This document shows, piece after piece, positions 35,752-47,300 of a stretch of 64,000 nt of DNA (its first letter is position 1; every line of letters starts with the position of its first letter). The notes under the pieces are model-generated. The model saw only the letters and a list, made by a program, of their open reading frames with translations, made no database searches and was not told the DNA's origin. Both the position numbers and the translations under genes were made by a program. Origin of the DNA: Sarocladium kiliense (taxonomy: Eukaryota; Ascomycota; Sordariomycetes; Hypocreales; Sarocladiaceae); assembly GCA_030734395.1 (NCBI GenBank), contig JAUZTG010000020.1, forward strand, positions 806,001 to 870,000, in the 5' to 3' direction.

Positions 35752-36030
35752 ATGTGCATCGTTTCCCTGATTTGTGTCTCGCTCGCAGGCTCATGCTGCT
35801 GCGGTAGCGAGCGCGCACAACAAGAGAAGGAGCGCAGAAAAAGACATATCCAGAGGGAGCGGGAGCTGCGGATCAGGAATCCGTCATGCTGGGAACAGAC
35901 GAAACGTATCTTCAGCGGGCAGTCGTCTGGCCGGATAAGCAAGAGGGAGCGGAGGGAGAACAATGCGAGGTTCCGGAAGCAGTTGAAGAGGGAGAGGGAG
36001 CAGGAGATGAAAGAGGCTAGGCGGCGTTAG
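35752..36030 (+). CDS. possible small Cys-then-Arg/Glu-rich protein
   Basis: Open frame of 92 residues; I do not recognise it. The N-terminus (MCIVSLICVSLAGSCCCGSE) is short, hydrophobic and cysteine-rich, which could mark a lipidated or membrane-inserted segment. The rest is highly charged, with Arg/Glu/Lys-rich helix-forming repeats ending EMKEARRR. The upstream 120 nt is C-rich and resembles a fungal leader, which is the main reason for listing it. No homologous family, splice signal or conserved domain is evident, so it may be a chance frame. Confidence 0.3.
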   Translation: MCIVSLICVSLAGSCCCGSERAQQEKERRKRHIQRERELRIRNPSCWEQTKRIFSGQSSGRISKRERRENNARFRKQLKREREQEMKEARRR

Positions 36031-36327
36031 GTAACGATGATATGTATCAATCTTCAGGTGTGTCATATTCTCGGACGAGCCATATCCCTATTACAGATAT
36101 CGAGGATGGTCCCTCTATCAATATTTTGCATTTTGTACATTATACATACTCGGTTTGGGTGATCAGCCCACATGATCAAGCCCCAGTGAGCAGCGCCGAC
36201 GGAAGGGCATCGAACGGAGTCTTGCCCGTATAAGAAGCCGTCAGCCCATCCTTCCATCATGTCGTGAATCATGGCAATTGCTATCCATGAAGGCAAGCGA
36301 GGTGGTGTCCTCCTTTCGTGCAGGAGA
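36031..36327. other. short intergenic stretch
   Basis: 3' flank of MDM10. Nothing else is recognised. Confidence 0.4.
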
Positions 36328-37686
36328 TCACGAAGAAAATTGAATTTCCAACCCCAGCGTCCTGAATGGCTTGTCCACTTGCCTCAAGTCAATCCCACTG
36401 CCCAGGCTGAACAGCAACGACTTCACCCTCCCTTCCCATAGCAATCCGATCCGCAAGTTCTGGTCCAGCCTTGCCTTCAGCACGCCCGCATACTCTTCCG
36501 GCTTATCACCCTCGGCAGCTGCCTTGTCCGCAACCGACAGGCCGTCGTCCTTGCTAGCAACCTCTGGTAGTGGCTTCGGTTCATCCAGTCGCCACTCCAG
36601 CTTCGCCTGGAAACTGCGTTCTGGGAACCCTGTCACGACGGCATCAGAGGGAGGGCGCGCAAATGGCTTACGCCAGAGCTCCATGCCTACAGCCCATGCG
36701 CTTTCATAACTGAAGATGTTGAATTCCATTCGCGTGGCAAGGCTGCAATGGCGCCCAGCGACAACGGCGTAGCTCGCGGCAATGTTGCCCATCAGCGGGT
36801 TAAGGGTCAGCGTCGCAGCCAGAGGTGTGCCACGGTGCGTCGGCAACGTAGCAAAACGCGTCCCGATGCTCATCCCACCGGACTTGTTCAACGTACCATA
36901 GTAGATCTCTCCACCAGCACTGAACCGCCCGAAGATGCGCTCCCGGTCGCTGTTGCCGTTTCCATTCCCACCACTGCCGTTACTGCTGGCGGCAGTCTCT
37001 GGCACAATCGGCAATGATGCGCCGTCCTCGTCGCCAAAGTTGTAAATCCCTCGCAGACCAAGGAGACCTCCATCCGTGGATACCAATCCCTCGCCAGCGT
37101 ACTTCCCCGCATCATACTGCGCCATCGCCACAGCCGTGCCCCCATTCCTAAGATGTTGAGCCGACACAGCACTGAACTGGACCTGTAATTCTGGGCTTAT
37201 TCTGCGAACGGCGAGAGCTTCGAGAAGCGACTGTGGGAGGTACATGCGCCCGTAGAGAAGCCATGGGTTCTCTCCGGCCTGGATTTTCGTCTCCTCGGGC
37301 GCGATTCGCTGGGGTTGGTTGATCGGTCGGTAGGAGCGGAGGAGTTCAGGAAGGTGGACGGTTTCGGATTGAGGTGTGATAAGAAGGTTGAGCGGAACGG
37401 AGGCGAAGAGATAGGAGATGGAACCATCGACAACGCCTACGGAGCCGAGCTGGTAGGAGGTTGCGAAGTTGGGGCTGGCGAGGGCGGAGAGGGAGAGGCG
37501 CAGCCCGCGCGGCGTCTGGAAGTTCAGGAGGGCTGTTGTTGCAAGTCAGCATCGTGAAAAACTAGACATCTTCAGAGGCAGGGCAGTACCATCGCTGGTG
37601 GCATTGAGGGCGGCGTAGGTATTGTCGCGATTCCAGCTGGAGGCATCGTAGAAGGCGCTGTGGACATAGTCCATGAACTCGCGCAT
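36328..37686 (-). CDS. MDM10: Mitochondrial outer-membrane beta-barrel protein Mdm10
   Basis: Mdm10 is a 19-strand porin-type barrel that works in the ERMES ER-mitochondria tether and in the SAM complex, affecting mitochondrial shape and Tom40 assembly. Two exons (37686-37590 and 37532-36328) across a 57-nt intron give 433 residues, within the family range. The N-terminus MREFMDYVHSAFYDASSWNR is the classic Mdm10 start, and the intron falls at NATSD-ALLNFQTPRGLRLSLS, a typical position. SPNFATSYQLGSVGVVDGS and GRMYLPQSLLEAL are also characteristic. Alternating hydrophobic/polar strands continue to the end, and the last strand GLEIQFSS can serve as the sorting signal. A low-complexity Ser/Gly/Asn loop (SSNGSGGNGNGNSD) and a charged insert near residues 355-385 are lineage-specific. 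It lies head-to-head with the alkaline phosphatase gene. Confidence 0.95.
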
Positions 37687-38456
37687 GTCGACTTGCGGTC
37701 TTGTGCACGCCGAAACACAAGTGCAGGTCTCGTCTGGCTATGAGGTCATGTTCTCGCACGCTGTAGTCGTGGGATGGGAGCGAGTGACAACTGGCGACAG
37801 TGTTGAGTCGCGATGCTTCGCTGGGTGTGGTTGGCGGTGGTTCAATGCTGAGTCAGCAGATTCGACAGTCATGATCAACCACCTCTCGATCAGCAGACTT
37901 CACCTTGAGTGTGAGTTTTCATTGTATGCAAATTAGTTGAGGGGGAATGTCGCTAGCATCGAGTAGAGAGGTATGAGCCAGTAACGCATGATCTGATGTT
38001 TCTAGTCCATGATGCCTCAACATGAATGCCGAAGCTGGTTGCCCTGATATGCGGCAACTGCAGCGGTCGGTCTGAGGGACAGTATATGGCAGTTCCTGGA
38101 AAGCCATCACTGTGTTGGTCAAGAGCTCAGGCAGAGAACAAGGCATGCCCGTATGTCAGTACTACAAAGAACATCGCCAGCAGTCGTTCCGGGTGGGCTT
38201 GATCCAGTGTCTCTTGGATGATGGCCGTTGCGGTGTCTTTCCGAAGCCCACCCCCTGCCTCACATTCCTTCGACTACATCCCGACTCACGTCTTGCATCC
38301 AAATCCTTCAAGTCTGAGGGTGCTATCACAGCTTGCATCTCTCCTCGCTCTTTCTCGCTCACTCGATTCTGTCACTCGATAATTGGCACGCGACAGGCTG
38401 TGACCTCTCCTCAGACCCCAGACACAATGCTGATCCTCTCATTTGTCAACATAGTG

Positions 38457-38464
38457 CCCACGTG
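38457..38464 (-). promoter_or_regulatory. CACGTGGG site (Pho4/NUC-1-like E-box)
   Basis: CCCACGTG on the plus strand, that is CACGTGGG on the minus strand, about 0.7 kb upstream of the alkaline phosphatase start. The 8-mer is the high-affinity core of the Pho4/NUC-1 bHLH factors that induce phosphatase genes under phosphate starvation. Binding here is inferred. Confidence 0.5.
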
Positions 38465-38718
38465 CACCAGCACCATGACAGCCAAGACACCACACTTAAC
38501 CATCGAGGTTCTCTCCGTTAAATGAGTTCCCTAGGCGCCAAGGACCTCACAGCATCAATAATGCCTCTTTGAATACTCCTTGTTAGTCTCACAGGCGATG
38601 TTCCCTCCAGGGTTCACTACTTCGGGGCCGCAACGCCCCTCCCACAGCCACTCAATCGCGGCCATGGACCACCACACTTTAAGCTTAAATGCACAGCTTA
38701 GAGCTTACCCATCCCCAG

Positions 38719-38726
38719 CACGTGGG
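38719..38726 (+). promoter_or_regulatory. CACGTGGG site (Pho4/NUC-1-like E-box)
   Basis: Exact CACGTGGG 435 nt upstream of the alkaline phosphatase start codon, in the orientation of that gene. A second 8-mer and a third CACGTG flank it, so chance is less likely than for a lone site. Confidence 0.55.
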
Positions 38727-38897
38727 TTAAGGATACACACAGCTCATCTCCTGCTTGGTCTGGCCTAGTTCGCGCATCGCTATACGCAGACCCAGCCCTC
38801 TCGGCTTGAAGACTCTTTGGTGCCTGAGTGAAGACATCTCTTCCTTTGTGACAAGGGTCTTCAGACAAGACTCTGAAGTCGCGTCATCTCCAAGTGC

Positions 38898-38903
38898 CAC
38901 GTG
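38898..38903. promoter_or_regulatory. CACGTG E-box
   Basis: CACGTG core in the context GCCACGTGAA, about 258 nt upstream of the alkaline phosphatase start. It is the third such core in the shared upstream region. Confidence 0.45.
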
Positions 38904-39160
38904 AAGCTCTCTGAAGCTGGGAGTGGTCTGTTTCAGCAGTCTCTACGTTATGAGCTGCTGGCAGCAAGCTCTCCTAGAGGCTAAGCAACAGGGTTTGGGT
39001 GTATACCACCAACATCCAAAGGCTGAGCTTAAAAGGCAATGGCATCCAGATTCGTACCAACGATGGGAGGACTGTTTGCCGGTCCAGTGCTTTCTCTATT
39101 CTCGTAATCCCTTTAGCCTAGGATACCTGAGCCGTCGATCGCCGCCCTGCACCTTCTACC

Positions 39161-40772
39161 ATGAAGACCACCGTCCTCGCAGGGGCGCTCGCCCAAGTTG
39201 CGCTCGCTGCTATTGAGCCGAAGAACTTCATCTTCATCGTTCCAGATGGTGACATACTCCTATGAGACATAATGAAGTCTTCGTGTTATGCTGACTCTTC
39301 GTAGGAATGGCCCCAGCATCGGTGACTCTGGCCAGGTCATACCTCGCCATGACTGAGGGCCAATCCACTACCAGCGCCCCAAAGATCAACTCTATCGCCC
39401 TCGACTTGCCAGTAAGTCCAGAACTCCAGGTTATATGGCTTGATTCAACGGTTCTAATGGAGTCATAGCCTGTTGGCCTGACTCGTACCCAGTCTGCCAA
39501 CAACTTCGTCACCGACTCTGGTGCCGCCGGCACAGCCTTGGCCTGCGGCTTCAAGACCAATAATGGTGCTCTCGGTGTTCTTCCCAACGGTCAGCCTGTG
39601 GGTTCTGTTCTTGAGGCAGCCAAGCTGAATGGCTACAAGACTGGTCTCGTTGTGACAAGTACTATCAACCATGCGACCCCTGCCGGTCAGTTGAATCCCT
39701 CACTTCTTAAGTGTTATCACATGACAGGAGGACTAACAACTTCATAGCATACTCTGCCCACAGCGCTGACCGCAATGCCTACGCCCAGATCGCGGCTCAA
39801 CAGATTGGCCACAGCCATCCGCTCAACCAAAGTGTTGACGTCCTCCTCGGCGGTGGCCGCTGCTACTTCAAGCCCGAAGGTGACTCCGGCTCGTGCCGCG
39901 AGGACGAGCTTGACCTCTTCAGATACGCTGAGGAGAGGGGTTACTACGTTGCCCAAAACCGCTCTGCCTTCGATGCCCTTGATATTGGCCTTGGCAACGT
40001 TCGACTCCCTATCCTCGGTCTCTTCAACGATGGCGACCTCAGCTACGAGGTCGATCGTAAACAGCAGGCTGACGATGAGCAGGAGCCTTCTCTGTCTGAG
40101 ATGACTGAGGTGGCTCTCAACGCTCTTCATCGGGCTACACACTGCAAAGAGAAGGGCTTCTTCATGATGATCGAAGCGTCCCGTATTGACCACGCATCTC
40201 ACGCCAACGACCCTGCCGCTCATCTCTGGGATGTTCTCGAGTACAACAATGTCATGGAAATGGTCATCAACTGGATCGATGCCCATCCTGACACGGCCAT
40301 GATCTCTGTTGCCGACCACGAGACCGGCGGCATCACTCTCCCCAGCGGCTACAACCCCAGCCACTTGACCAGCGCCATCCAGTCCATCGACTACCTGACC
40401 AATCTCTGGGAGGAATACAGCGGCTCCGATCGTCGCGGCTATCTCACCGAGGAGATACTCCCCGCCTACGGTCTTTCCGATATCTCCAGCTCCGACATCG
40501 ACTCTATCCTCTCCGGCAGCTTCGGCACCCGCATGGCCCAGCTTCTCTCCCGTCGTGCCGGCATCGCCTGGGGTACCGGTGGCCACACTGCCGTTGACAC
40601 TACGCTTTACGCATATGCTGTCGGTGAGATGGGGCAGCAGCTTAAACTTGATGTTGCGGGTAGCTTCGATAACACGGAGCTGCCGTGGTATGTTGCTGAG
40701 GCGCTCAAGGTGGACATGGATGAGGTCACGGCCCTCCTACGTGAGAACGGTACGGACTGGGTTCCTAGCTAA
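39161..40772 (+). CDS. Secreted alkaline phosphatase
   Basis: Zinc/magnesium metalloenzyme that hydrolyses phosphomonoesters. Four exons (39161-39248, 39305-39411, 39469-39685, 39748-40772) give 478 residues. The N-terminus MKTTVLAGALAQVALA is a likely signal peptide, with the mature protein starting near IEPKNFIFIVPDG, whose Asp is a metal ligand. The nucleophile is Ser82 in TDSGAAGTALACG. Other metal and active-site motifs are present in the standard order: ATPAAYSAHS, MMIEASRIDHASHAN, ISVADHETGG and GTGGHTAVDT. No C-terminal membrane helix or GPI-type tail is visible, so it is probably soluble and periplasmic or extracellular. Three CACGTG sites upstream suggest phosphate-starvation control. 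The donor of intron 3 is GTCAGT; the other donors are GTGACA and GTAAGT. All joins restore conserved motifs, so the model is firm. Confidence 0.94.
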
Positions 40773-42224
40773 GCACCTTCGGGCGGAGCTAGGAGACAAG
40801 AGGACTCTATGGTGGCCTTTATTCTGTAAATATATGACACCACGGGCAACAACGTTCCGTAGTATCACTGGCTTCTGTGCTCGCTACTATGACCAACATC
40901 CTCATTGCTATCCTCGCGAATACAAGCTATTCTTCATACGATTCTACAACTTCATTTACATCCTCTGACGCTTGCCATCATGAGTCCCTGGAGCAGGACT
41001 GAAAGCTCGGACATTGACCTCCGCATCTTGCACGGGATCGAAACTCCACACCAAGACCCATCGTGAACCTCTTCCAGCAATGTGCCACGATACCATTCAC
41101 GGCAGTGCTCAAGCCTGCAGAAAGGATCTGGCGCCCTTTCCTTGATGCCTCGAATATAAGGTCTTACCCTTAAATATTACGGCCTTTTGGGGAAATTTTT
41201 TCCCGCTCGCTTCCTGCTTATCCGTTGTAAGGGGCAGGGCGTCGAATCAACGACGGCCCATCGAGCCGCGGAGGGGGAGAAAAGGTCCATCAGGGCACAG
41301 ACTCCAGCTCATGACCAACGCCAAGTTGGGCAGGAGGACGAGATCAAGGAAGGTGTTACGATGAGTCACTCATAGCAGATGAGGCAGGCGTGTGTATAGT
41401 GAACTCGTGTCCGCGGCAATCTCTGGCGCTTCGCAGTATGATTTTGTGTTCCAGTGATGACAGGTCAAACTGGCCACCAGTACGCGAGGATGATACCAAG
41501 ACACATTCACGTTGCGAGGAGGAGGAACTGATGTACGTTTAATGGCGCGGCTGCGCATGCTTGTATTATCTTCCTCGGCGTTACTACTACGACGAGCCCG
41601 AAGCGACATGACCAACCAGGGCTTTCCCATGTTACTCAGAAAACCCGGTTGGTCAAGCTTTCGGACCCAAGCTTACACCGACCTTACATGGCTGAATCTC
41701 CATTAGTCGTACACAGGTCGTTGGCATCCCCTGTACCATTCCAAATCATTCCCGGTGAGGAGAAGTACAAGCCCTCCAACATTGACAGGCCCTTCTCCCC
41801 CATCCCCGTGACCCCAGTTGTCGAGAAGCACTTCAGCTTCTCTCCAACAATTTTTTTTTACCACCGGCTGAGGCTAATGCAAAAAACAAAGATTGCAAAG
41901 CAAAGCTTGGAGGATACACATTGTCGCTTTTTTGTAAACTTGCTTCTGGCGCAAAGGCCAAAGAAGGAAAAGCAGATCGGAACCCAGGACGCCACTGTGG
42001 ATGATCTCCGTTGACCGGGAGAGTATGCCGTGGTATCAAAAGCCCCGTTGGCAGCAGAACCATCCTGCCGTAAAATCAACGTTGGACAAAGGAGAAGCGG
42101 TGATGGGGTGTTGCGACCCCACTCAAGGTAAAACCTCTCATCGAGGTTGTCATGTGTTATAGATGTGCAAAGCGATTCCCGCACAAATAGACATTTAGGT
42201 GAAGGCACGATGCGATACCGTCAC
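40773..42224. other. intergenic stretch between convergent genes
   Basis: About 1.45 kb between the 3' ends of the phosphatase and cyclin genes. Only short frames without motifs are present. Confidence 0.5.
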
Positions 42225-44330
42225 CTAGTTCAGGATGCCATCCCACATTCCGGGACCAGTGTAGCTAACCGAGCGCGGGATCGCAGCTTGGAATCCCTCC
42301 GCGGCTTCAGCAGAGCAGCAGAGGCGCTTGTGAGATCCGGTCAGAGTCGGGCGAATCGACTGTCGGATGTTCGACTCGGAAACGTAAGCACGAGAGCGAA
42401 CTAGTGTGTCAGGCCAGACTGCAGCGTCAGAGGTCCGTCCAGCACCAAGGATGTCACGGACGTTCTCCTGTAGAGCATTCTCAATAGACATGGGACGACT
42501 GCGCTTTGACCCAGTCTTCGCAGTGGGAGTGAGGAGACTCGAAGAAGATCGCTGGCTGTGAAGTTCTTGGAGAGCCCTGGCCGCATCCGAGGCAGCGTCG
42601 TGAGAAGAATCCTCGAAAGGATTCTCACGTCGCGCCAAGGGAGTCTGGTCAAGAGACATGTCACCCAGTTTACCGACGGGGCCCGAGTAAGTCTCAGGTG
42701 AGGAGGAGAAAACCTGCTCATCGTAGTCCTCCGGGACAGAGGGAATCGTCGGCCGTCCGTTGAGCCTCTCATTGCTCGCCTTCAGACCTCGAGATCGCGA
42801 CGGCAAACTCAACCTGGGGTTGAGGGTCGCGCTAGCGAGATTGGAGACAGAGGAAATAGAGGAAGAACGAGACGTGCGCGACGAGTCTGACACCATTGAC
42901 TCGGGGGAAGACGCAGTGGAAACCGAGTTGGCAAGAGACGAGCGACGGACGGGGCAGTACTGAGGAGACGGCATCGACATAGGCATACGATCGAGGCACT
43001 GGGCACTGAAAGCGTAGTTCGCCTGAGACATGGCCAAACCCATAGCGCTGCTCCGACTCATTATCTGGGGAGTCGCACTCACAGCAGGAGTGCAGAGACC
43101 GTTCGACTGAGGAGTCAAGCGCGGTGTAGGCAGGCGACCGAGTGAGGGGGCCAGACGACCGGGCGTGAACATGCAGGTTGGGGTAGGCTCCATGACAGGA
43201 GGCACTTGGCAAGGCCGGGGCGTAGGTGTCATGTCGGCAGGTTCAGTATGGCGTCCCTGGCTTTCCGGCAGGTTGAGGATACTCCGAGGCGACATGGTAG
43301 AGAGGTCGCACGGGTTGGCCTTGACTCCAAGCACAGGAACGAGCTCCTCAATGTTTGTCAACTCCGTGTTGAGCTTTAGGACAAGTTGCTTCCAATCCGC
43401 AATTTGAGCAGCGTTGGGAATAGCACCACCAGGCGAGGGCGGAGTAGGAGGAGGAGTGTACTTGAGTACGATCTCAGTCCAGCGCTGAAAGACCTCGTCG
43501 GCAATGTGCAGCTTCCAGTCAACAGCAATGAGGAATGCCATCTCGTTCTGGTTGATCTCCTGGGTGTTGAGGCCCGAAATCTTGCTCCAGGCGCGTGCCG
43601 AGTAGTTGCGGTCTTGAAGGTACTTAGACGCAAGGATAAGAGCCGCGAGGAACATACGGCGACCGCACTGAAGGGCACGATCGGAAGCACGATCAACGGG
43701 TTGCTCCATGGTAAAGTTATGCTTGGGGACGTGGGGCTTGATCAGAACAAGGTAATACAGAGCGACCTGGAGGGTCGAGTAGCTTGTGCGAGAGCGGCGT
43801 AGAGTCTCTTGGATGAAGGTGCGCAGGGGGAGCACAGCCTTACTACCAAGCTCGCTGCGGCACGCAGAGGCAGACAAGGGCCAAATGGCTTCCACGATCT
43901 GGGTCGATGAATCTGGGGAAGAAAGTTTAAGCATAGGAACAAAGGAGCTAGCACAAGGCTGCGACCTACCAACAAGGTTATCCACGAAGTTGACCTTGCG
44001 ATCAGATTGGCGAATCAGCGTGGGAGGACATCCCCGGGCCTTGGAACCACCGCCACTACGGCGAGGATTCTGTCTCAGCTCAGCTGGCAAAGCATCTGAG
44101 CTGCGTGGGATTGTGATGGCATGTTTCTTTGTGACAGGCGCGCAATGCGAGTCGCACGAGTCGGTATCAGAGGAGATAGCAGATACAGAGCTGTCGTCTG
44201 AAGCTTGGGAAGAAGTGTCGGACCAGATGGAGGCGGTCGAGGTGGAGGCTGACGAAGCTAATGCAAGACTGTAGGGAGCTGCATGTCGGAGGGGTGCGAA
44301 TGCGGGGGAGGAAACCGCATCGCACTTCAT
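42225..44330 (-). CDS. Pho85-type cyclin, Clg1/Mug80-like
   Basis: Regulatory cyclin of a Pho85/PhoA-like kinase. The whole span is open, but a clear intron (43969-43913, donor GTAGGT, acceptor CCCCAG, 57 nt) lies inside it. Removing it gives 682 residues and restores FVDNLVDSSTQIVEAIWPLS, the conserved block before the fungal Pcl cyclin box. The cyclin box (about residues 135-265) contains TFIQETLRRSRTSYSTLQVA, CGRRMFLAALILASKYLQDR, AWSKISGLNTQEINQNEMAF and the helix ending FQRWTEIVLKYTPP. The rest is Ser/Pro-rich and probably phosphorylated, with a low-complexity Ser run. The length and long tail fit Clg1/Mug80 proteins better than the short Pho80, so a direct role in phosphate sensing is not implied. 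Because the intron length is a multiple of three without a stop, retained transcripts would still encode protein. Confidence 0.9.
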   Translation of the reverse strand: MKCDAVSSPAFAPLRHAAPYSLALASSASTSTASIWSDTSSQASDDSSVSAISSDTDSCDSHCAPVTKKHAITIPRSSDALPAELRQNPRRSGGGSKARGCPPTLIRQSDRKVNFVDNLVGRSQPCASSFVPMLKLSSPDSSTQIVEAIWPLSASACRSELGSKAVLPLRTFIQETLRRSRTSYSTLQVALYYLVLIKPHVPKHNFTMEQPVDRASDRALQCGRRMFLAALILASKYLQDRNYSARAWSKISGLNTQEINQNEMAFLIAVDWKLHIADEVFQRWTEIVLKYTPPPTPPSPGGAIPNAAQIADWKQLVLKLNTELTNIEELVPVLGVKANPCDLSTMSPRSILNLPESQGRHTEPADMTPTPRPCQVPPVMEPTPTCMFTPGRLAPSLGRLPTPRLTPQSNGLCTPAVSATPQIMSRSSAMGLAMSQANYAFSAQCLDRMPMSMPSPQYCPVRRSSLANSVSTASSPESMVSDSSRTSRSSSISSVSNLASATLNPRLSLPSRSRGLKASNERLNGRPTIPSVPEDYDEQVFSSSPETYSGPVGKLGDMSLDQTPLARRENPFEDSSHDAASDAARALQELHSQRSSSSLLTPTAKTGSKRSRPMSIENALQENVRDILGAGRTSDAAVWPDTLVRSRAYVSESNIRQSIRPTLTGSHKRLCCSAEAAEGFQAAIPRSVSYTGPGMWDGILN

Positions 44331-47300
44331 CTTGGTGTGGTGGGAGGGGGGTTCGTGTGGTCGGCGGGTTTGATGTGATAGGCCAAACCCGTTATGGAGT
44401 TATTCCAGTCGCCGTTCGGTCAAGTCAACCTGTCTGTCGATGGTTGTCGCCGTAAAGCTGGTCGAGGGTACCGTGTCGAGTATGCTAAGCAACTAGACAG
44501 CACGTTTGCGCCGCCAAAGATGCGTTTTCCGGGGATGATGTATATGCAGAGAGGTCCTTATTCGAGCAAACGAAGGACCGACTTTGCACAGACGAGAGAA
44601 CCGGAAGACGAAACTGAGACGGCGACTGGAGTAAATTCGTAGTTTGCAAGATGCATTGCGATAATGCGTCTGGCTTCTCTATTGCTGAGAAGGAGTTGGC
44701 ACGCTTAAAGCAAGAGTACCATCGAGTCAAGCAGATAGATGTGTGGTGATGGGTTGTTGGAAGGGTGTTCGTGTGGGTAGGTTGCGAAGTCGGAGGTTAG
44801 AAGATAGAAGAGGCCGTTGAATAGGATAACAAGGCTGAGGGGAGAGCGGAGCGGATAGTGAGAGGAGAGGTGATGGTGAGGGCACGACGATATGCAGGTA
44901 CGTCGATGGTTGTTGGTGAGGGTGAGGGTGCGCCGAAGCCGCTTATATTGGAAGCAGGACGAGATGTGACTCGTCGAGCGTATCCTAAGGGGCGAGGCAG
45001 AGGCGACAACGACAGCCTGGCATGAGAGGACAGTCAGTATGAGTGTCCAGGCAGAGGGCGGTACAGTCAGTAGTAATGGGTGGTGTGGTCATCGCTGGTC
45101 AGTGTGGTGTGACTCCTTTGGCGCGTGAGTGGCGACCGAGTATTGCCGCGCCTGGGGGGGAATGCCCAAGGTGGCTCAGTGCGATTTCGGCGCAGCGCTG
45201 TTGGGCGGAGACGGAAGGCAGAGGAAGTGTGGGAGAGGGGAAGGGGGGGCCTGTGGAAGCCTAGAGCACGTACCCAAAGTGAGCGAGGGTGGCCGATGAC
45301 TGGCCACTTGTCGTGTCAGGCGTGGAGAAAAATTAGTAGTGGCGACAATCCACGTTCGAGAAGAGCCGGAAACAGTGAGAAGCCGGGTTCGGGATACGCG
45401 GGTAGGGTGAGCGGGTTGCCTGAGTGAAAGAAAAAGGGAGTATTATTCCGAGAAAGGTGAGGAAAAGTGATGAGCCAGTGAAAATGAGTGAGTAACACAA
45501 TCCGAGTCGACCTGGGAGTGAGATGAGGTCGGTTTGCCGTATGACTGACGGTTTGTTGAGAGGGCGGATAGTGAGTGAGTCGGATACGGACTCTATACTA
45601 AGCAATGGTGAAGCTCAGAGCAGAAACCCGTTGAGGAAAAAGGTTTGTGTTGGAAGCGAGATCGCCTGTTCCTTAGGTCGCGCGAAATGCAAGCAAATGC
45701 CACACGCGGAGGAGGAGGTGAGCCGGGTTGAAAAGGGCGAGGCGAAGCTTGGGTGGTTTTTTTGGTTGTCCAGTAATCGAACACGAATGACGATATACAA
45801 TACGGGACAGAACAAAGAGCGAGGAGAGAGGATCCAGGAGGCGTTGACCAGAGTAGAGATGCGTGAACCAGATTGAGAGGAGAGTCAAGGTCCAGAGCAG
45901 ACGTCCGAAGAGTCGCTACTGTTCCTTAGTAGACGAGGGCGATGGCGAACTTCATTGCGATGGCGTTGCAGTTCGATGGCGAGGGGGAAGGGGGAGGGAC
46001 ACTTGGCTGGGCTGGGGCCGTGGAATGGTTTTGAGGCAGATGCATCACCGCTCTCTACTCTCACACAGTCTCCGTCTCGCGCTGCTGTCGACACGCACAC
46101 ACCAACCTACCCTTACCTACTACAGTACACACGCACACACCCGCACGCACCAGCACAAAGCGGGAGTCCACCACCCAAGCAAGTACCACATACAGGTACA
46201 CACGCAATGCAGTCACACCACTTTGAGGGGCTGGACAAGGGTGCTGAGGGTGGTTGGCGCGAGGTTGGAGAAAGCCTGCAGAGGCTGGGTGGTGGGCTGC
46301 AGTGGCATGGAGCGCCTGGAAACGGCGAAAGACAGCGTGGCCAGGGCGCAGATCGTGGTACTACTCCCACACGCACAGCTCAGCACAGGATGCGCATCTC
46401 CCAGAACGCAGCTACACACACACGCCAGCCCGAAATCTCAAACGCCTGCAAAGCACGGGCCAAGCTGGCGCAACTCCATCTCCCGTGCCAACCAACCAAA
46501 ATCGCGCCAGGTGAGATGCCCCCCTTTTCGCCCCACCACATCCACTCCGCGACTCCCTGTTCGATTTCACGCGCCCGTCATTGGCTGCCCCTTGGGGCTA
46601 GCGACTCTGGCCTCAGGCTGCAGCACTGTCTCTATGTCGGTCCGTGGCTTTTCCGGCGGCTTCGTGTTTGGAAAGGAGCACTTTCGAAAGGGGGCCAAGC
46701 CGACCATCTCAATAGGGATGGGGCGCTGCCATCGATGACTATGACTCTTATCGTCAGCCCGTCCACCTCGACTTTGGCTGTGCTCGGCGGCCTCGCTGTG
46801 GTGCGATGATCGGAAGTCCGGTTTTCGTCATCCGCGCCTGTTCGCCGTCATCGCCCGAACCCGCAAACTGAGGCACTGGCAAGCCAAAGGCCATATGGAA
46901 AAGCATAGCTTGACAACATGCGAGGGCAGCGATAAGACCATGGGTGGAAAGTGGCCTGGTCGACTAACACCAAACAGTCTCCAAGTAAATCCCACCCCCC
47001 AAAATGGGCCAGTCATTGGTGAGTATGCCTAGAGGAACCGCCAACACACACATGCACTCATGCATCCTGCAACCTTGCATTTCGCGTCGCTGTGACCGAC
47101 TCCATCGCTAGAGGCGCGCTGTCCTTCAGTACGTGGGTCGACTCTGGTTGGCCAGTGGCAGTTTGGCGGCATCGACTTTGATTACACCCAAGGTTCTTTG
47201 GTAAACATGACCTCACGCCAAAAGAGGAGCAGCGCTCAGACATTGCTTTCGGCTTCGGGATTCTCCTGGGGCTGTTGGTGGCAGCCAATGTTGGTTGTGG

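Larger units (their letters stand above)
37687..39160. other. shared upstream region of MDM10 and alkaline phosphatase
   Basis: About 1.5 kb between divergent start codons. It contains three CACGTG sites listed separately. No gene is seen. Confidence 0.5.

Noticed and set aside
39717..40586. 289-codon minus-strand frame
   Set aside because: Antisense to the alkaline phosphatase main exon; produced by GC-rich third positions.
45863..46809. Two overlapping frames of 291 and 284 codons on the plus strand
   Set aside because: Both are low in complexity, rich in His/Arg/Thr/Pro from CA-rich DNA, and without motifs or homologous feel; absence of stops is explained by base composition.
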